A DNA stretch of 64,000 nucleotides from CBDCXE01 sp965223725 [NCBI: Nitrospinota bacterium] (GCA_965223725.1 CBDCXE010000001.1:248001-312000), one strand, 5' to 3'. Shown: positions 48,791 through 58,107, numbered from the stretch's first letter. Numbers and translations: made by a program. The notes: generated from the sequence alone by a model not told the origin.

Positions 48791-50887
48791 ATGATAACGC
48801 TTAAACCATATGGGGCTGGCACAATATTTAGCAGTGCGCTTGTGCTATTGACATGCGCGCTATTAGCTTATGGATCTCCTGCTGAAGCTTGGCAGTTTTT
48901 CAATGTCACGAAAACCGCGGACACCAACGACGGCGCCTGCAATGCCGACTGCTCCTTGCGCGAAGCGATCATCGCCGCCAACGCCAATCCGAACATAGGA
49001 TCACATGATGTAATAATCGTCCCGCCGGGTCTCTATAAAATTGCGATAGATGGGAAATGGGAGGAGCTTGGGGCTAAGGGTGACTTCGACATCACCGACC
49101 CGGTGGAAATCCGGGGCGCCGGGGCTGGCTCCACCATCATTGATGGCTCCAACCTGGATCGTGTGCTCCATTTTCAGGGCAGTTATAACCATCAAAGCTA
49201 TCTTTCGGGCGTCACGGTCCGCAACGGCAAATTGCTTAACATCAGCACCGGCGGCGGAATAGAAAATTCCGGTTCGCTCAAAATCAGAAACTCCATAATT
49301 ACCAATAATGTGAATGGCGTCTATAACATGTTTGGCGGCACTGTCGAACTTGTCAATTCCACAGTAAGCGACAACCAGGGCAAGGGTGTTTTCATTTATA
49401 CAACCATCAATCTTCCAATAACACTTATTTCAAAAATTGAAGCCTCCACCATCAGTGGCAACAGCGGCGATGGCATAAGAGCTAGCAAAACAGGCTCAAC
49501 TGCCACCTCCGCCAGGATATTAATTAATAACTCCACGATCAGCGGAAATGGTGGCCGGGGCCTCTGGACGGGGGGTTTTTCATCTTCTTTTGTCAGTTAT
49601 TCCACCTTTACCGGCAACCAGATCAATATCCAGGGTGTCAACAGCTACATTACTTTTTTCACCACTATTGTGGTTCACCCCACTACTTCGATAAACTGTT
49701 CCAAAACCATATCAACGTTCGTTTCCAACGGTTATAACATGGAGAGCGACACCTCATGCGGGTTCACGGGGGTCGGTGACCTTCAAAACATTTTCTTTTC
49801 CCTGCTGGGTCCATTGGCGAATAACGGCGGCCCGACCAAGACCCACGCGCTGATACCCGCTTCGGCCAATATCATCGGATCGCCTGCCATAAACGCGGGC
49901 AGATGCAACAGCGACGGCTGGACCGACCAGCGCGGCGTTGCGCGGCCCCAGGGCGGTAAATGCGATATTGGCGCATATGAGCGAATCATTCCATCGAACG
50001 ATTTCAACAACGACGGCAGATCAGATATCCTAAGGCGATACACGCCAGACAAACGAACCCTCGTCTGGACCATGTCCAGAAATGTTGTAACTTCCGCCCT
50101 ATGGACCACTGTTCAGTATGGAGTCGGCTGGGAAGTAGCGGGCTTTGGCGATTTCAATGGAGATGGCAGGTCCGAAATTTTATGGCGTTATAAACTGGAT
50201 GGCCGCACATTGGTCTGGTACATGTCTGGCCATAAGGTATTAGCCGCCTACTGGACATCACTGCATCTCTCCAACAGCTGGAAAATAGCGGATATTGGAG
50301 ACTTCAATGGTGATGGCAGGGCAGATGTTCTGTGGCGTTATATTCCTGATGGGAGAACCTTAATCAGATTTATGGCTAGCAATACGGTAATTGCCAGCCA
50401 ATGGACCACACAATTTCTATCTAACGGTTGGGAGATCGCTGGTATTGGAGATTTCAATAGGGATGGTAGAGCGGATATTTTGTGGCGTTATAAGTTGGAT
50501 GGCCGAACTTTGGTCTGGACCATGTCTGGCAGTACCGTGGCTTTGAGACAATGGACATCGAGGACGTCCAATATCAACTGGGAGTTTGTTGGTATTGGTG
50601 ACTTTAACAATGATGGTAATTCAGACCTCCTGTGGAGATATAAACCGGACGGCCGTACATTGCTCTGGATCATGTCTGGCAACAATGCGACGGCCATCTG
50701 GACATCACGGTTTTTCCCGAACAACTGGAGCGTTGCGCGTATCGCAGATTATAACGGCGATGGCCGGGCGGATATATTGTGGCGATACAGCGATGGGCGC
50801 ACCTTGGTCTGGACCATGTCTGGCGCTTCTGTATTAGCAGTCCAATGGAGCACGAAACAGTATAATACCAACTGGACCGTAGAATAG
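48791..50887 (+). CDS. Secreted CSLREA/beta-helix protein with six FG-GAP-like repeats (paralogue 3)
   Basis: The protein has 698 residues. Signal peptide ~1-33 (...AYGSPAEA). A single CSLREA module (NADCSLREAIIAANANP) is followed by a beta-helix region and an anchor-Q-like end (GSPAINAG ... CDIGAYE). Then six C-terminal repeats with DFNGDGRSEILWRY, DGRTLVW and a final NTNWTVE. The repeats are more divergent than in paralogues 1 and 2 (KLDGRTL, IPDGRTL). It is the shortest family member. The common six-repeat count suggests a closed structure. Confidence 0.9.
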   Translation: MITLKPYGAGTIFSSALVLLTCALLAYGSPAEAWQFFNVTKTADTNDGACNADCSLREAIIAANANPNIGSHDVIIVPPGLYKIAIDGKWEELGAKGDFDITDPVEIRGAGAGSTIIDGSNLDRVLHFQGSYNHQSYLSGVTVRNGKLLNISTGGGIENSGSLKIRNSIITNNVNGVYNMFGGTVELVNSTVSDNQGKGVFIYTTINLPITLISKIEASTISGNSGDGIRASKTGSTATSARILINNSTISGNGGRGLWTGGFSSSFVSYSTFTGNQINIQGVNSYITFFTTIVVHPTTSINCSKTISTFVSNGYNMESDTSCGFTGVGDLQNIFFSLLGPLANNGGPTKTHALIPASANIIGSPAINAGRCNSDGWTDQRGVARPQGGKCDIGAYERIIPSNDFNNDGRSDILRRYTPDKRTLVWTMSRNVVTSALWTTVQYGVGWEVAGFGDFNGDGRSEILWRYKLDGRTLVWYMSGHKVLAAYWTSLHLSNSWKIADIGDFNGDGRADVLWRYIPDGRTLIRFMASNTVIASQWTTQFLSNGWEIAGIGDFNRDGRADILWRYKLDGRTLVWTMSGSTVALRQWTSRTSNINWEFVGIGDFNNDGNSDLLWRYKPDGRTLLWIMSGNNATAIWTSRFFPNNWSVARIADYNGDGRADILWRYSDGRTLVWTMSGASVLAVQWSTKQYNTNWTVE

Positions 50888-50914
50888 TCTTGAGATTATC
50901 TAAAATGGTGTGAT

Positions 50915-50934
50915 GCCCTGCGGTCAGGCAGGGC
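50915..50934. terminator. Hairpin between paralogue 3 and cooS
   Basis: GCCCTGC (50915-50921) and GCAGGGC (50928-50934) form a perfect 7-bp stem around 6 bases, 27 bp after one stop codon and 14 bp before the convergent cooS stop. It may serve both transcripts. Confidence 0.5.
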
Positions 50935-50947
50935 GCCACATATTAAA

Positions 50948-52864
50948 TCAGTCGAAGTTTATAACTTTCCTGTTGGCGACTATATGTTTCTCGATCTCTT
51001 CGGCCGCTTTGAACGGGTCGTCTTCCAGAAGCATCCGGCCACCGGTCAGGCCGGTCATACCATCTGTCACATAGTTGGTGACAACGTCGCTGCCATAAAT
51101 CATCGGCGCAGGCGACACATGCGTCAACAACCCGAATGCCAGCGCGGTGAAGATATCGGCGATACCTTTCTGCTCCATCTGCTCCGGCACAGAAGCGGCC
51201 ACAGGCAGCTCGCTCACATCACACCCAATGGTCCAGGCAAGGGCTGCAACGGTGTCCAGAATCTTGCCAACGTCTGTGCATGAACCGTAGGAGACCACCG
51301 GGGGCACATCATACTTCTCGCAGATCGCCCGCAGTTTTGGTCCGGCCATTTTGGCCATCTCTTTGGTGGACATACCCAGGTTCTGATGGGTTGAGGAACA
51401 ACAACCAGCGCCTATGACCATGATGTCGCGCCGGATCAGCTCCAGCGTCAGGTCGCCGATCATTTTGCCGCCCTGCCCTTCATGGACAGTGGTGCAACCG
51501 GCCACCGCAACGGCGCCCTTTATGGACCCTTCCTTCATATGCTCGATGTAGGTGTTGATGTCGTTGCCGAACATTTTCAGCACGGTTTCTGTGGTATATC
51601 CCGCGATGGCTTTTGAACCGACTTTCTTTGTTGGGATATTAACCGGTCGATCTTTGTCCGCTTTGCGCGCCTTGAACTGGGCGGTCGCGTCGTTCAGGAT
51701 TTTCTCCGCCTGCTCCTCGGCCTGCTCTGGGTCGAAATCGAGATTCTCCACGTCAGGAAAGCGGATCACCTGGTCTATGCTGAGCAGCTTGGTGCCGTAT
51801 TTGTCGGCATAATCTTTCAATGTGGGCACGGCGCAGTTGAAATCCATCATAAACAGGTCCACCAGCCCGGTGGCGATGAACAGCTCTTCCTGTATCCAGT
51901 TGCCTAGCTGGCCACCGAACACATTTTTATACTCTTCCCGCGCCGAGACGTTCAGCAGCTGCTGGCCGGCGCAGAGGGAGCCGTAGATCTTGATTCCTTT
52001 GGCCCCTGCATCCTTGGCGGCGGTCTGGAATGATTCGCCGTTAGCTTTATCCATAATCACGCTGGCGAAAACCGGCTGATGTCCATTGGCGATAATATTA
52101 ACCGTGTCAGGGTCGAGGCAGCCGATGTTCGTCTCAGATTCTGTGAGATCGGCTGTGCCCATGAGGATATCCTGAATAACCGTTATGCCCCACAGTCCGG
52201 CATACTCGTTGGCGATACCAAGCCGTAGGCAGGTTTTGATCAGGTCGACCGGGTCATTACTGATGTTTGTCATACATTTGGTCTGGGCGGTGAGAAGCTC
52301 TTCGCTCATTCCACCGGCGTAGAGGCCGGTCTCTTTCCAGACTTCCTTACGCTGGCCAACGGCAAACATGTCCATCAACTGCAGTGGCTCCTGGCTCTGC
52401 TTTCCAATTTCGTTCAGCATGAAATCTGCGAATATCACGGCCAGTTCGTTAACGGGCCGTTCTGCGTCTTCACCCAGCGCCATGCACATGCGCTGCAGTT
52501 TGACTTCGTCTTTTATTTTTAATGTCGATTTGCCTTCGCCTGCCGCCTTTAGCATCCGGGCAAGGTTGCGGGCCTGATAGGTGTTGGCGGCGGCGCCGAT
52601 GGCGCACAGCTGCAGCAGGTTGCGGGCGACAATGACGTCGGGGCCGACTCCGCATACGCCCAGGGGCGCTTTTTTCGTGATACGGCAAGGGCCATCCGCG
52701 CAAAGCTGGCAGCTGATACCCAGCCGGCAATGTTCACACTTGTTTCCTTGCGCTTCGAATCGCTCGAATACAGTGGTCAAACCCTCGCCAAGAACCAGCT
52801 GATGCAGTTCATGGCTCTGTTGATCTTGATGCTTTTGTGTTGATGTTGCTATTTCTTTACTCAC
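50948..52864 (-). CDS. cooS: Anaerobic carbon monoxide dehydrogenase catalytic subunit, divergent
   Basis: This 638-residue Ni-Fe CO dehydrogenase oxidises CO to CO2. The N-terminal cluster region is KCEHCRLGISCQLC...GPC with Cys43, 46, 52, 55, 60 and 71. The position that is usually the second D-cluster Cys is Ser51, and an extra Cys46 makes a CxxC. Residues matching the C-cluster ligands are present: GHQPV, YGSLCAG, FNCAVPT, VAGCTT, GAGCCSS and YGSCTD. Length is normal. No cooC, cooF, acs or hydrogenase gene is nearby, so the enzyme stands alone. Electron partner is unknown. Confidence 0.92.
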   Translation of the reverse strand: MSKEIATSTQKHQDQQSHELHQLVLGEGLTTVFERFEAQGNKCEHCRLGISCQLCADGPCRITKKAPLGVCGVGPDVIVARNLLQLCAIGAAANTYQARNLARMLKAAGEGKSTLKIKDEVKLQRMCMALGEDAERPVNELAVIFADFMLNEIGKQSQEPLQLMDMFAVGQRKEVWKETGLYAGGMSEELLTAQTKCMTNISNDPVDLIKTCLRLGIANEYAGLWGITVIQDILMGTADLTESETNIGCLDPDTVNIIANGHQPVFASVIMDKANGESFQTAAKDAGAKGIKIYGSLCAGQQLLNVSAREEYKNVFGGQLGNWIQEELFIATGLVDLFMMDFNCAVPTLKDYADKYGTKLLSIDQVIRFPDVENLDFDPEQAEEQAEKILNDATAQFKARKADKDRPVNIPTKKVGSKAIAGYTTETVLKMFGNDINTYIEHMKEGSIKGAVAVAGCTTVHEGQGGKMIGDLTLELIRRDIMVIGAGCCSSTHQNLGMSTKEMAKMAGPKLRAICEKYDVPPVVSYGSCTDVGKILDTVAALAWTIGCDVSELPVAASVPEQMEQKGIADIFTALAFGLLTHVSPAPMIYGSDVVTNYVTDGMTGLTGGRMLLEDDPFKAAEEIEKHIVANRKVINFD

Positions 52865-53260
52865 GGTGGATTACTCCATAAGAGGTTTTACAAGTTGCTG
52901 CTCTTCATTCCAGGAAAGGTATTTCCATCCCCTTTTTAGTTGTTATCAGATGTTAGTATATATGAAAGGATGTTTCTATTATATAACAAAAGTCATCTTT
53001 TAAATATTTTCACTCAGAAATCAAGAACCTGCTGCAAACTAATTGTATGTTTAATTACAATTAGTTACACTGGATAATCGATGCCGAAACTACTGCAGGG
53101 TCTTCTATTAATATGTAAATGGGGCGGCGCGCAATAATATTGCAATTCGCGTTATCGAATATTTCACACAGATTGGCGGAGATGCTATATGGCTATCTGA
53201 TCAAGCGCCAGCGGCCAAAACCATCGATTAAGCTAAAACAGATTTAGAACTATCCTAAAC
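52865..53260. other. Intergenic region upstream of cooS
   Basis: These 396 bases contain the cooS promoter region (cooS reads leftwards) and the 3' flank of cfa. One perfect palindrome is present (53037-53066). No gene is supported. Confidence 0.5.
53037..53066. promoter_or_regulatory. Perfect 11-bp inverted repeat upstream of cooS
   Basis: AACTAATTGTA (53037-53047) and TACAATTAGTT (53056-53066) are exact inverted repeats with an 8-base spacer, about 170 bases before the cooS start. It looks like a dimer operator, or a weak terminator for leftward cfa transcription. It does not resemble a CooA-type site that I know. Confidence 0.45.
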
Positions 53261-54598
53261 CTATTCTTTATCTCTGTACAAATCATCGCGCCGGAGCGGG
53301 ATGGGCAAAGTCTGATGCTCATGCCCCACCAGCGTTTGGTATACAGTGAAGTCTCCCCGTTCAAAATAATAGGCATAGCCATACATGTAAATTACCCATA
53401 ACCGATAGACTCTATCTTCTACAATTTCCAGCGCTTGATCCTTATTAGCCTCCAGGGCCTCGGTCCAACGGCGCAAGGTAATGGCATAGTGGCGCTGCAA
53501 CCCCTCCACATCGATGATCTCCAGCCCCTCTTTCTCCATGGCTTCGGTGGCGGTGCTGATGCGTGATAGCTGACCATCCGGGAAAACGTACTTGTTAATG
53601 AACTGCGTGTATGGCGAGCTGGTATACTCATTTCTGCTGGAGATGCCATGGTTCAGAAACAGTCCGTTCGGTTTGAGCACGCGCGAGACTGTGCCGAAAT
53701 AAACAGGATAGTTTTCAACACCGATATGCTCGAACATACCTACACTGACCACCCGATCATATTGCGCATCCTTTGGCAGGTTGCGATAGTCGATCAGTTC
53801 TATATTCACCAGGTCCTCCAGCCCTTCACTGCGGACACGCTCTACCGCATAATTATATTGGCGCTCGCTTAAGGTTATGCCATGGGCCTGAACACCGTAA
53901 TTACGAGCCGCCCATATCACAAGGGCGCCCCACCCACAGCCTATGTCGAGCAATTTGAGCCCCGGCTTGAGCCGAAGTTTACGGCAGATATGATCCAGTT
54001 TGTCCCGCTGCGCCTCGGCCAGATTTTGGTTCTCTTCCTTGAAGTAAGCGCAGGAATAAACCATCTCCGGGTCGAGCCACAGCCGATAAAACTCGTTGGA
54101 GACATCATAATGGTGCGCGATGGTCTCCTTTGAATTCTTTTTAGGAGTATATACAGAAGAAGAGTTGCGGAATATACCCTGGCCTTTGTCTGTAGGCATC
54201 TGCCACGCCTGTTTTTTTGCCTTCAGAATATCTTTCCAGGTTGGCGCATGGGTTATCATATACTCCACAAAATCGAATACTGCTTCCATATCACCTTCGA
54301 TATCCACATTACCCACCAGGAAGTGTTCGGCAAGGTTGAGGACGCTTTGTTGCGATACCATGTCACGAATCGGGGCGGAGTTTCTGAATATAATTGCACA
54401 ATTTGTGGATGTGGATTCTTTGATAACATCCCCGTTCCATAGGCGGATGGTCACCGGGCCACTATATTCCGATAATAGCAAATCCAGGATACGGCGCGAT
54501 GCGACCGCAGCGTCTTCGGTTTCTGTGGGTGGCGCTTCACCTTTTTGCGCGCCTGCAGATATGGTGGCTGAATTGTTTTGCAAGTCTTCCATGTTCAT
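53261..54598 (-). CDS. cfa: Cyclopropane-fatty-acyl-phospholipid synthase
   Basis: The protein has 445 residues. SAM-dependent methyltransferase motifs are LLDIGCGWGALVIWAARNYG and VSVGMFEHIGVENY. The family features AHHYDVSNEFYRLWLDPEM and YSCAYF precede it. The N-terminal ~130 residues form the extra lipid-binding domain of Cfa. It adds a methylene bridge to unsaturated phospholipid chains at the membrane, often in stationary phase or acid stress. It is monocistronic. Confidence 0.93.
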   Translation of the reverse strand: MNMEDLQNNSATISAGAQKGEAPPTETEDAAVASRRILDLLLSEYSGPVTIRLWNGDVIKESTSTNCAIIFRNSAPIRDMVSQQSVLNLAEHFLVGNVDIEGDMEAVFDFVEYMITHAPTWKDILKAKKQAWQMPTDKGQGIFRNSSSVYTPKKNSKETIAHHYDVSNEFYRLWLDPEMVYSCAYFKEENQNLAEAQRDKLDHICRKLRLKPGLKLLDIGCGWGALVIWAARNYGVQAHGITLSERQYNYAVERVRSEGLEDLVNIELIDYRNLPKDAQYDRVVSVGMFEHIGVENYPVYFGTVSRVLKPNGLFLNHGISSRNEYTSSPYTQFINKYVFPDGQLSRISTATEAMEKEGLEIIDVEGLQRHYAITLRRWTEALEANKDQALEIVEDRVYRLWVIYMYGYAYYFERGDFTVYQTLVGHEHQTLPIPLRRDDLYRDKE

Positions 54599-55040
54599 AT
54601 ATCCTTATCAAATAAGTTACTTAAACTATCATCTTGCTTCGTTATGCTACTGATACAGGCGCGCTTACAGGTGGAAAGCGACACCCGCGCAAGTTAATTG
54701 CCCTTACATTCCAGGCTCTGGAAGTTTCATGGAGTTATCTGATATTGGCGCAAGCCTGATCAAAGCAAGCTTTGGTAAAGATTGTATAAACATCTTCCCC
54801 CTACTGTTCACCATGTACGTTCCCACTGAGATGCATTTCGTCAGTAATTTAATTTGCAAACGAAATTTTGTAAACTGGCTTATATCGTTCAATAAACGAT
54901 TAACCAATTAGTTTTTAAGGATATCAAATTTTTAAATCAATATGCACATATTTTTTGTTTTACAAAAATAGTCTGGACAACGCAATTAACATGTAGGGAA
55001 ATTAGCTAAAATAGCTAATGCGTTGGCGTTGCTTAAAGTA
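54599..55040. other. 442-bp intergenic region between cfa and tRNA-Thr
   Basis: The stretch is AT-rich, has no supported gene and should contain the cfa promoter. Short open frames on both strands look accidental. Confidence 0.5.
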
Positions 55041-55115
55041 TGGAGCCAGCGGTCGGGATTGAACCGACGGCCTGCTGATTACGAATCAGCTGCTCTACCA
55101 CTGAGCTACGCTGGC
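55041..55115 (-). tRNA. tRNA-Thr (CGT)
   Basis: 75 nt with encoded CCA. Acceptor stem GCCAGCG/CGCTGGC, anticodon loop TTCGTAA (CGT, Thr), T-arm GTCGGTTCAATCCCGAC. Confidence 0.95.
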
Positions 55116-55159
55116 GATACTATAGCCTTTGGTATGGTATCGCCTTCGCCAGCAAATGT

Positions 55160-55408
55160 CTATTTGAAGAGCCCGACTATAAATAATAAAACTGATGCGC
55201 CGATGACCGCTGTAATAATAGCGCCTATGATACCACCCAACGCGGTGATTCCAAGTAGCGAAAAAAGGAACCCACCAATAAATGCCCCAACAATACCTAC
55301 GATGATATTACCGATAATGCCAAAGCCTTTGCCTTTCATGATGTTTCCGGCCAGCCAGCCTGCAATTGCGCCGACTATGAGTGTGGCTATCAAACCTTGT
55401 GGATCCAT
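55160..55408 (-). CDS. GlsB/YeaQ/YmgE family membrane protein
   Basis: This 82-residue protein has three glycine-rich hydrophobic segments: LIATLIVGAIAGWLAGNIM, IIGNIIVGIVGAFIGGFLF and IIGAIITAVIGASVLLFIV. The ATG at 55408 gives the usual family N-terminus (MDPQGLI); an upstream ATG at 55453 would add 15 unlikely residues. The family was named transglycosylase-associated and is induced by stress; its function is unknown. Confidence 0.9.
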   Translation of the reverse strand: MDPQGLIATLIVGAIAGWLAGNIMKGKGFGIIGNIIVGIVGAFIGGFLFSLLGITALGGIIGAIITAVIGASVLLFIVGLFK

Positions 55409-55716
55409 TGTTTTGTCCTTCCTGAAATTAGATTTCCAAATTGAATGTTCCAAGTCTAACTACTATACCATTGCTAACTGCACTTAGAAACAATGAATAT
55501 TATTTGTATCATAAATTAGTCGTTCTTCTATGGCTCGCTAAAGAATCGATTTTATGGAATTACAATCTAAATTAAGGTGATACAATATAATCATCACTGG
55601 TAACTGCGCCGGTGGATGAATGGTTCAGGCCATTTAATATATTGGTATTATTTAGATTGTTGAACAGCATTAACCTGGCGCTAATTGAAAGTATAGATTA
55701 TTAAAGGAGATGATAT

Positions 55717-55950
55717 ATGAGCCAAACACCTGATAAAACAATTGATTGCAATGGGTTATCCTGCCCGGAGCCGGTGCTTCGCACAAAAATGGCGATCAAT
55801 GAGCTTGAGTCTGGCCAATACCTGGAGATGACCGCGACCGACCCTGGTTCGGCAAACGATATACCGGCCTGGTCCAAGCGAACTGGTAATCCGATTATAG
55901 AATCGAGCGAAACTGATGGTGTCTGGCGGTTTTTGATCCAGAAAGCGTAG
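55717..55950 (+). CDS. tusA: TusA/SirA-family sulfur carrier
   Basis: This 77-residue protein has the family core IDCNGLSCPEPVLRTKMAI with the sulfur-carrying Cys in CPEP, and TDPGSANDIPAW later. It carries persulfide sulfur between cytosolic partners. The DsrE2-like gene follows 40 bp downstream; TusA and DsrE2 are frequent partners in sulfur transfer and dissimilatory sulfur metabolism. GGAGATG lies before the start. Confidence 0.93.
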   Translation: MSQTPDKTIDCNGLSCPEPVLRTKMAINELESGQYLEMTATDPGSANDIPAWSKRTGNPIIESSETDGVWRFLIQKA

Positions 55951-55990
55951 TTTATTCGTTTAATTAAATCAGAAAGGGGTTGATTTATCC

Positions 55991-56467
55991 ATGTCAGAAG
56001 AGCAACCAAAGCGAATAGCGCTCATTGCGTTACATGGATCGCTGGATATGGCTTACCCACCGCTGATCCTTGGGTCTACGGCCGCGGCGATGGATATGGA
56101 AGCGGCGATTTTTTTCACCTTTTACGGCCTTGATATCATTAACAAGCATAAATACAAATCGCTGGGTGTGGCGCCGTTGGCCAACCCTGCCGCGCCTATG
56201 CCCATACCGAACATTATAGGCGCGTTGCCCGGCATGACCATGGCGGCGACCAGTATGATGAAAAGCTGGATGGGCAAAGCGAATGTGGCTTCTGTCCCAA
56301 CACTCCTCGATTTATGTATGAAAAGCGGTGTCAGGATGATCGGGTGCCAGATGACAATGGATGTCATGGGCGTCAAGAAAGAGGACCTGCTCGACGGGGT
56401 CGAGGTTGGCGGCGCGGCGACTTTTCTCGATTTTGCGGCCGATTCCAATATCTCACTTTCGTTCTAG
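55991..56467 (+). CDS. DsrE2-like (DsrE/F/DrsH family) sulfurtransferase
   Basis: This 158-residue protein has the DsrE2 features LIALHGSLDMAYPPLIL, FTFYGLDIINK and a C-terminal Cys in VRMIGCQMTMDVMGVK. DsrE2 proteins are usually membrane-associated or hydrophobic; segments here are amphipathic. The conserved Cys would accept sulfur from TusA. The tusA-dsrE2 order supports a sulfane-sulfur relay, though no dsrAB or sox gene is in the window. Confidence 0.88.
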   Translation: MSEEQPKRIALIALHGSLDMAYPPLILGSTAAAMDMEAAIFFTFYGLDIINKHKYKSLGVAPLANPAAPMPIPNIIGALPGMTMAATSMMKSWMGKANVASVPTLLDLCMKSGVRMIGCQMTMDVMGVKKEDLLDGVEVGGAATFLDFAADSNISLSF

Positions 56468-56502
56468 TCGACTGGCGACTATTTATACCGGGTAACTGAA
56501 CT

Positions 56503-56949
56503 ATGGCGATATTACGGTGGAGCTCCAGGCGAGAGCTTATGTTTATTCATTCTACGATGGGTAAAATTTTCGAAGAGGCTCTTGCGGCCCTGCAGGCGGA
56601 CCTTGCTGTGCCATCACCCTGGACACCACCATGCGATATTTATGAAACTGCTGATGATTTCGTGTTAAACGCAGAGACTCCCGGGATTGAGCTGAACGAC
56701 ATCGTACTCTGCATCGACAACAATACCTTAACCATCAGTGGTGAGCGCAAGGCAAAATGGGAAGCAAAACAAGTTGTGTACCACCGGCTGGAAAAAAGTG
56801 GAGAGAAATTTATCCGCAGCTTCACCCTTCCTTGCAATGTTGATATTGAAAAGGTGTCGGCGTCATTATCGGATGGAGTGCTGACCGTAATTCTCCCGAA
56901 GAAAATAAGCGCTAAAAACTCAAACGTTATCAATGTCAAGGTCAACTAG
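56503..56949 (+). CDS. Small heat-shock protein (Hsp20), second copy
   Basis: The protein has 148 residues. The alpha-crystallin domain spans about 45-140: DIYETADDFVLNAETPGIEL, LTISGERKAKWEAKQ, EKFIRSFTLPCNVD and VLTVILPKK. Sequence is distinct from the lon-linked Hsp20. It follows the DsrE2 gene by 35 bp on the same strand, so it may be cotranscribed. Confidence 0.93.
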   Translation: MAILRWSSRRELMFIHSTMGKIFEEALAALQADLAVPSPWTPPCDIYETADDFVLNAETPGIELNDIVLCIDNNTLTISGERKAKWEAKQVVYHRLEKSGEKFIRSFTLPCNVDIEKVSASLSDGVLTVILPKKISAKNSNVINVKVN

Positions 56950-56956
56950 ACCTCTA

Positions 56957-57490
56957 TTATGACGCCTGGAATTTTAGCGCCAACCCGTTGTTGCAATAGC
57001 GCAGCCGAGTAGGCGCAGGGCCATCCTTGAATAGGTGCCCCTGGTGGCCGTCGCATCGGGCGCAATGATATTCTGTCCGTGGCAGCAGCAATTTGTAATC
57101 ACTTTTAGTCCCCACATGGCCTTCTATAACCGTGTAGAAACTGGGCCAGCCTGTGCCGCTGTCGAATTTCATTTCCGACGTAAACAGCTCCAGGTCACAC
57201 CCGGCGCAAAAATAGGTTCCATCCCGTTTCTCGTTGTTGAGCGGGGATGTGAAGGAGCGTTCGGTGCCTTCTTCCCGCAGGATATAATACTGTTCCGGAG
57301 TCAGTATAGAGCGCCATTCAGCATCAGATTTTACAACTTTCACAATATTCGCGCCCTTCGCCCTTCCCTTTTCTGCATTGGTCAGGATAATGTTATCCGC
57401 AATCGCATCGTTATCAGCCAGAGCCCTGGTGAAAGCATACGGCAAAACCCCTGCCGCCACCAGGCCGGCCATAAATGTTCGTCGGTTCAT
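56957..57490 (-). CDS. msrB: Peptide methionine (R)-S-oxide reductase, exported
   Basis: The ATG at 57490 gives a signal sequence with a double-Arg start (MNRRTFMAGLVAAGVLP) and a length of 177 residues. MsrB domain: zinc-binding CAGCDLELF and CARCDGHQGH, the SGTGWPSFYTVIEG segment and the catalytic Cys in RYCNNGLAL. It repairs methionine-R-sulfoxide in exported proteins. msrA lies just upstream on the same strand, so the two make a periplasmic repair unit. Tat or Sec export cannot be decided. Confidence 0.95.
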   Translation of the reverse strand: MNRRTFMAGLVAAGVLPYAFTRALADNDAIADNIILTNAEKGRAKGANIVKVVKSDAEWRSILTPEQYYILREEGTERSFTSPLNNEKRDGTYFCAGCDLELFTSEMKFDSGTGWPSFYTVIEGHVGTKSDYKLLLPRTEYHCARCDGHQGHLFKDGPAPTRLRYCNNGLALKFQAS

Positions 57491-57495
57491 GATAT

Positions 57496-58107
57496 TCACC
57501 CCCACAGCTCTTGCAACCGTTTGTCCCGGCCGCAATTGTATCGGTACAGTTTATATCTTATCGGGTTTTTGATATAGTAATCCTGATGATAATCCTCGGC
57601 CTCATAAAACTGCGTGGCTTTGCTTATCTCGGTTACGATCCTGTCTGCAAATTTTTTCTCTTGCTCTACTTTGCTCTTCGACTTTTTTGCAATGCGCCTT
57701 TGTTCATCGTCCAGATAGAAGATCGCTGATCTGTATTGAGATCCTCTATCGCAAAACTGCCGGTCAGGCGTTGTCGGATCTATGTTGCGCCAAAACACTT
57801 CGAGCAATTTTTCATAGCTGGTTACCTGTGGATCATATTCCACTTTGATAACTTCGGCGTGGCCGGTGCTTCCCGCCGAAACTTTGCGATAGGTAGGGTT
57901 CTTTGACTTCCCACCGGCATAACCCACAGTGGTGGATACAACCCCTGGTAATTCGTCGAAAGGGTGCTCCATACACCAGAAGCAACCACCAGCCAAAATT
58001 GCTGACTTGGTGGTTTTTGATTTGGATTCAACAATATCTTTTTCAGTCATGGCGAAGCTGAAGATCGCTCCTAGCACCACCATGAACATTATGGTAAATG
58101 GTTTCAT
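57496..58107 (-). CDS. msrA: Peptide methionine (S)-S-oxide reductase, exported
   Basis: The protein has 203 residues. N-terminal signal peptide (MKPFTIMFMVVLGAIFSFAM), then MsrA with the catalytic GGCFWCMEHPF, VGYAGGKSKNPTYRKVSAG and HAEVIKVEYDP. The C-terminal part has YEAEDYHQDYY. It reduces methionine-S-sulfoxide and partners MsrB, encoded next with only 5 bp between. Confidence 0.95.
   Translation of the reverse strand: MKPFTIMFMVVLGAIFSFAMTEKDIVESKSKTTKSAILAGGCFWCMEHPFDELPGVVSTTVGYAGGKSKNPTYRKVSAGSTGHAEVIKVEYDPQVTSYEKLLEVFWRNIDPTTPDRQFCDRGSQYRSAIFYLDDEQRRIAKKSKSKVEQEKKFADRIVTEISKATQFYEAEDYHQDYYIKNPIRYKLYRYNCGRDKRLQELWG

Noticed and set aside
39500-50900. Dense short repeats that might suggest a CRISPR array or a satellite
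   Set aside because: The repeats keep a reading frame and encode beta-helix turns and FG-GAP-like units; there are no uniform spacers and no cas gene.
54704-54911. Open frames on both strands of the cfa-tRNA-Thr gap
   Set aside because: Mirror frames in AT-rich DNA without start signals; nothing recognisable.
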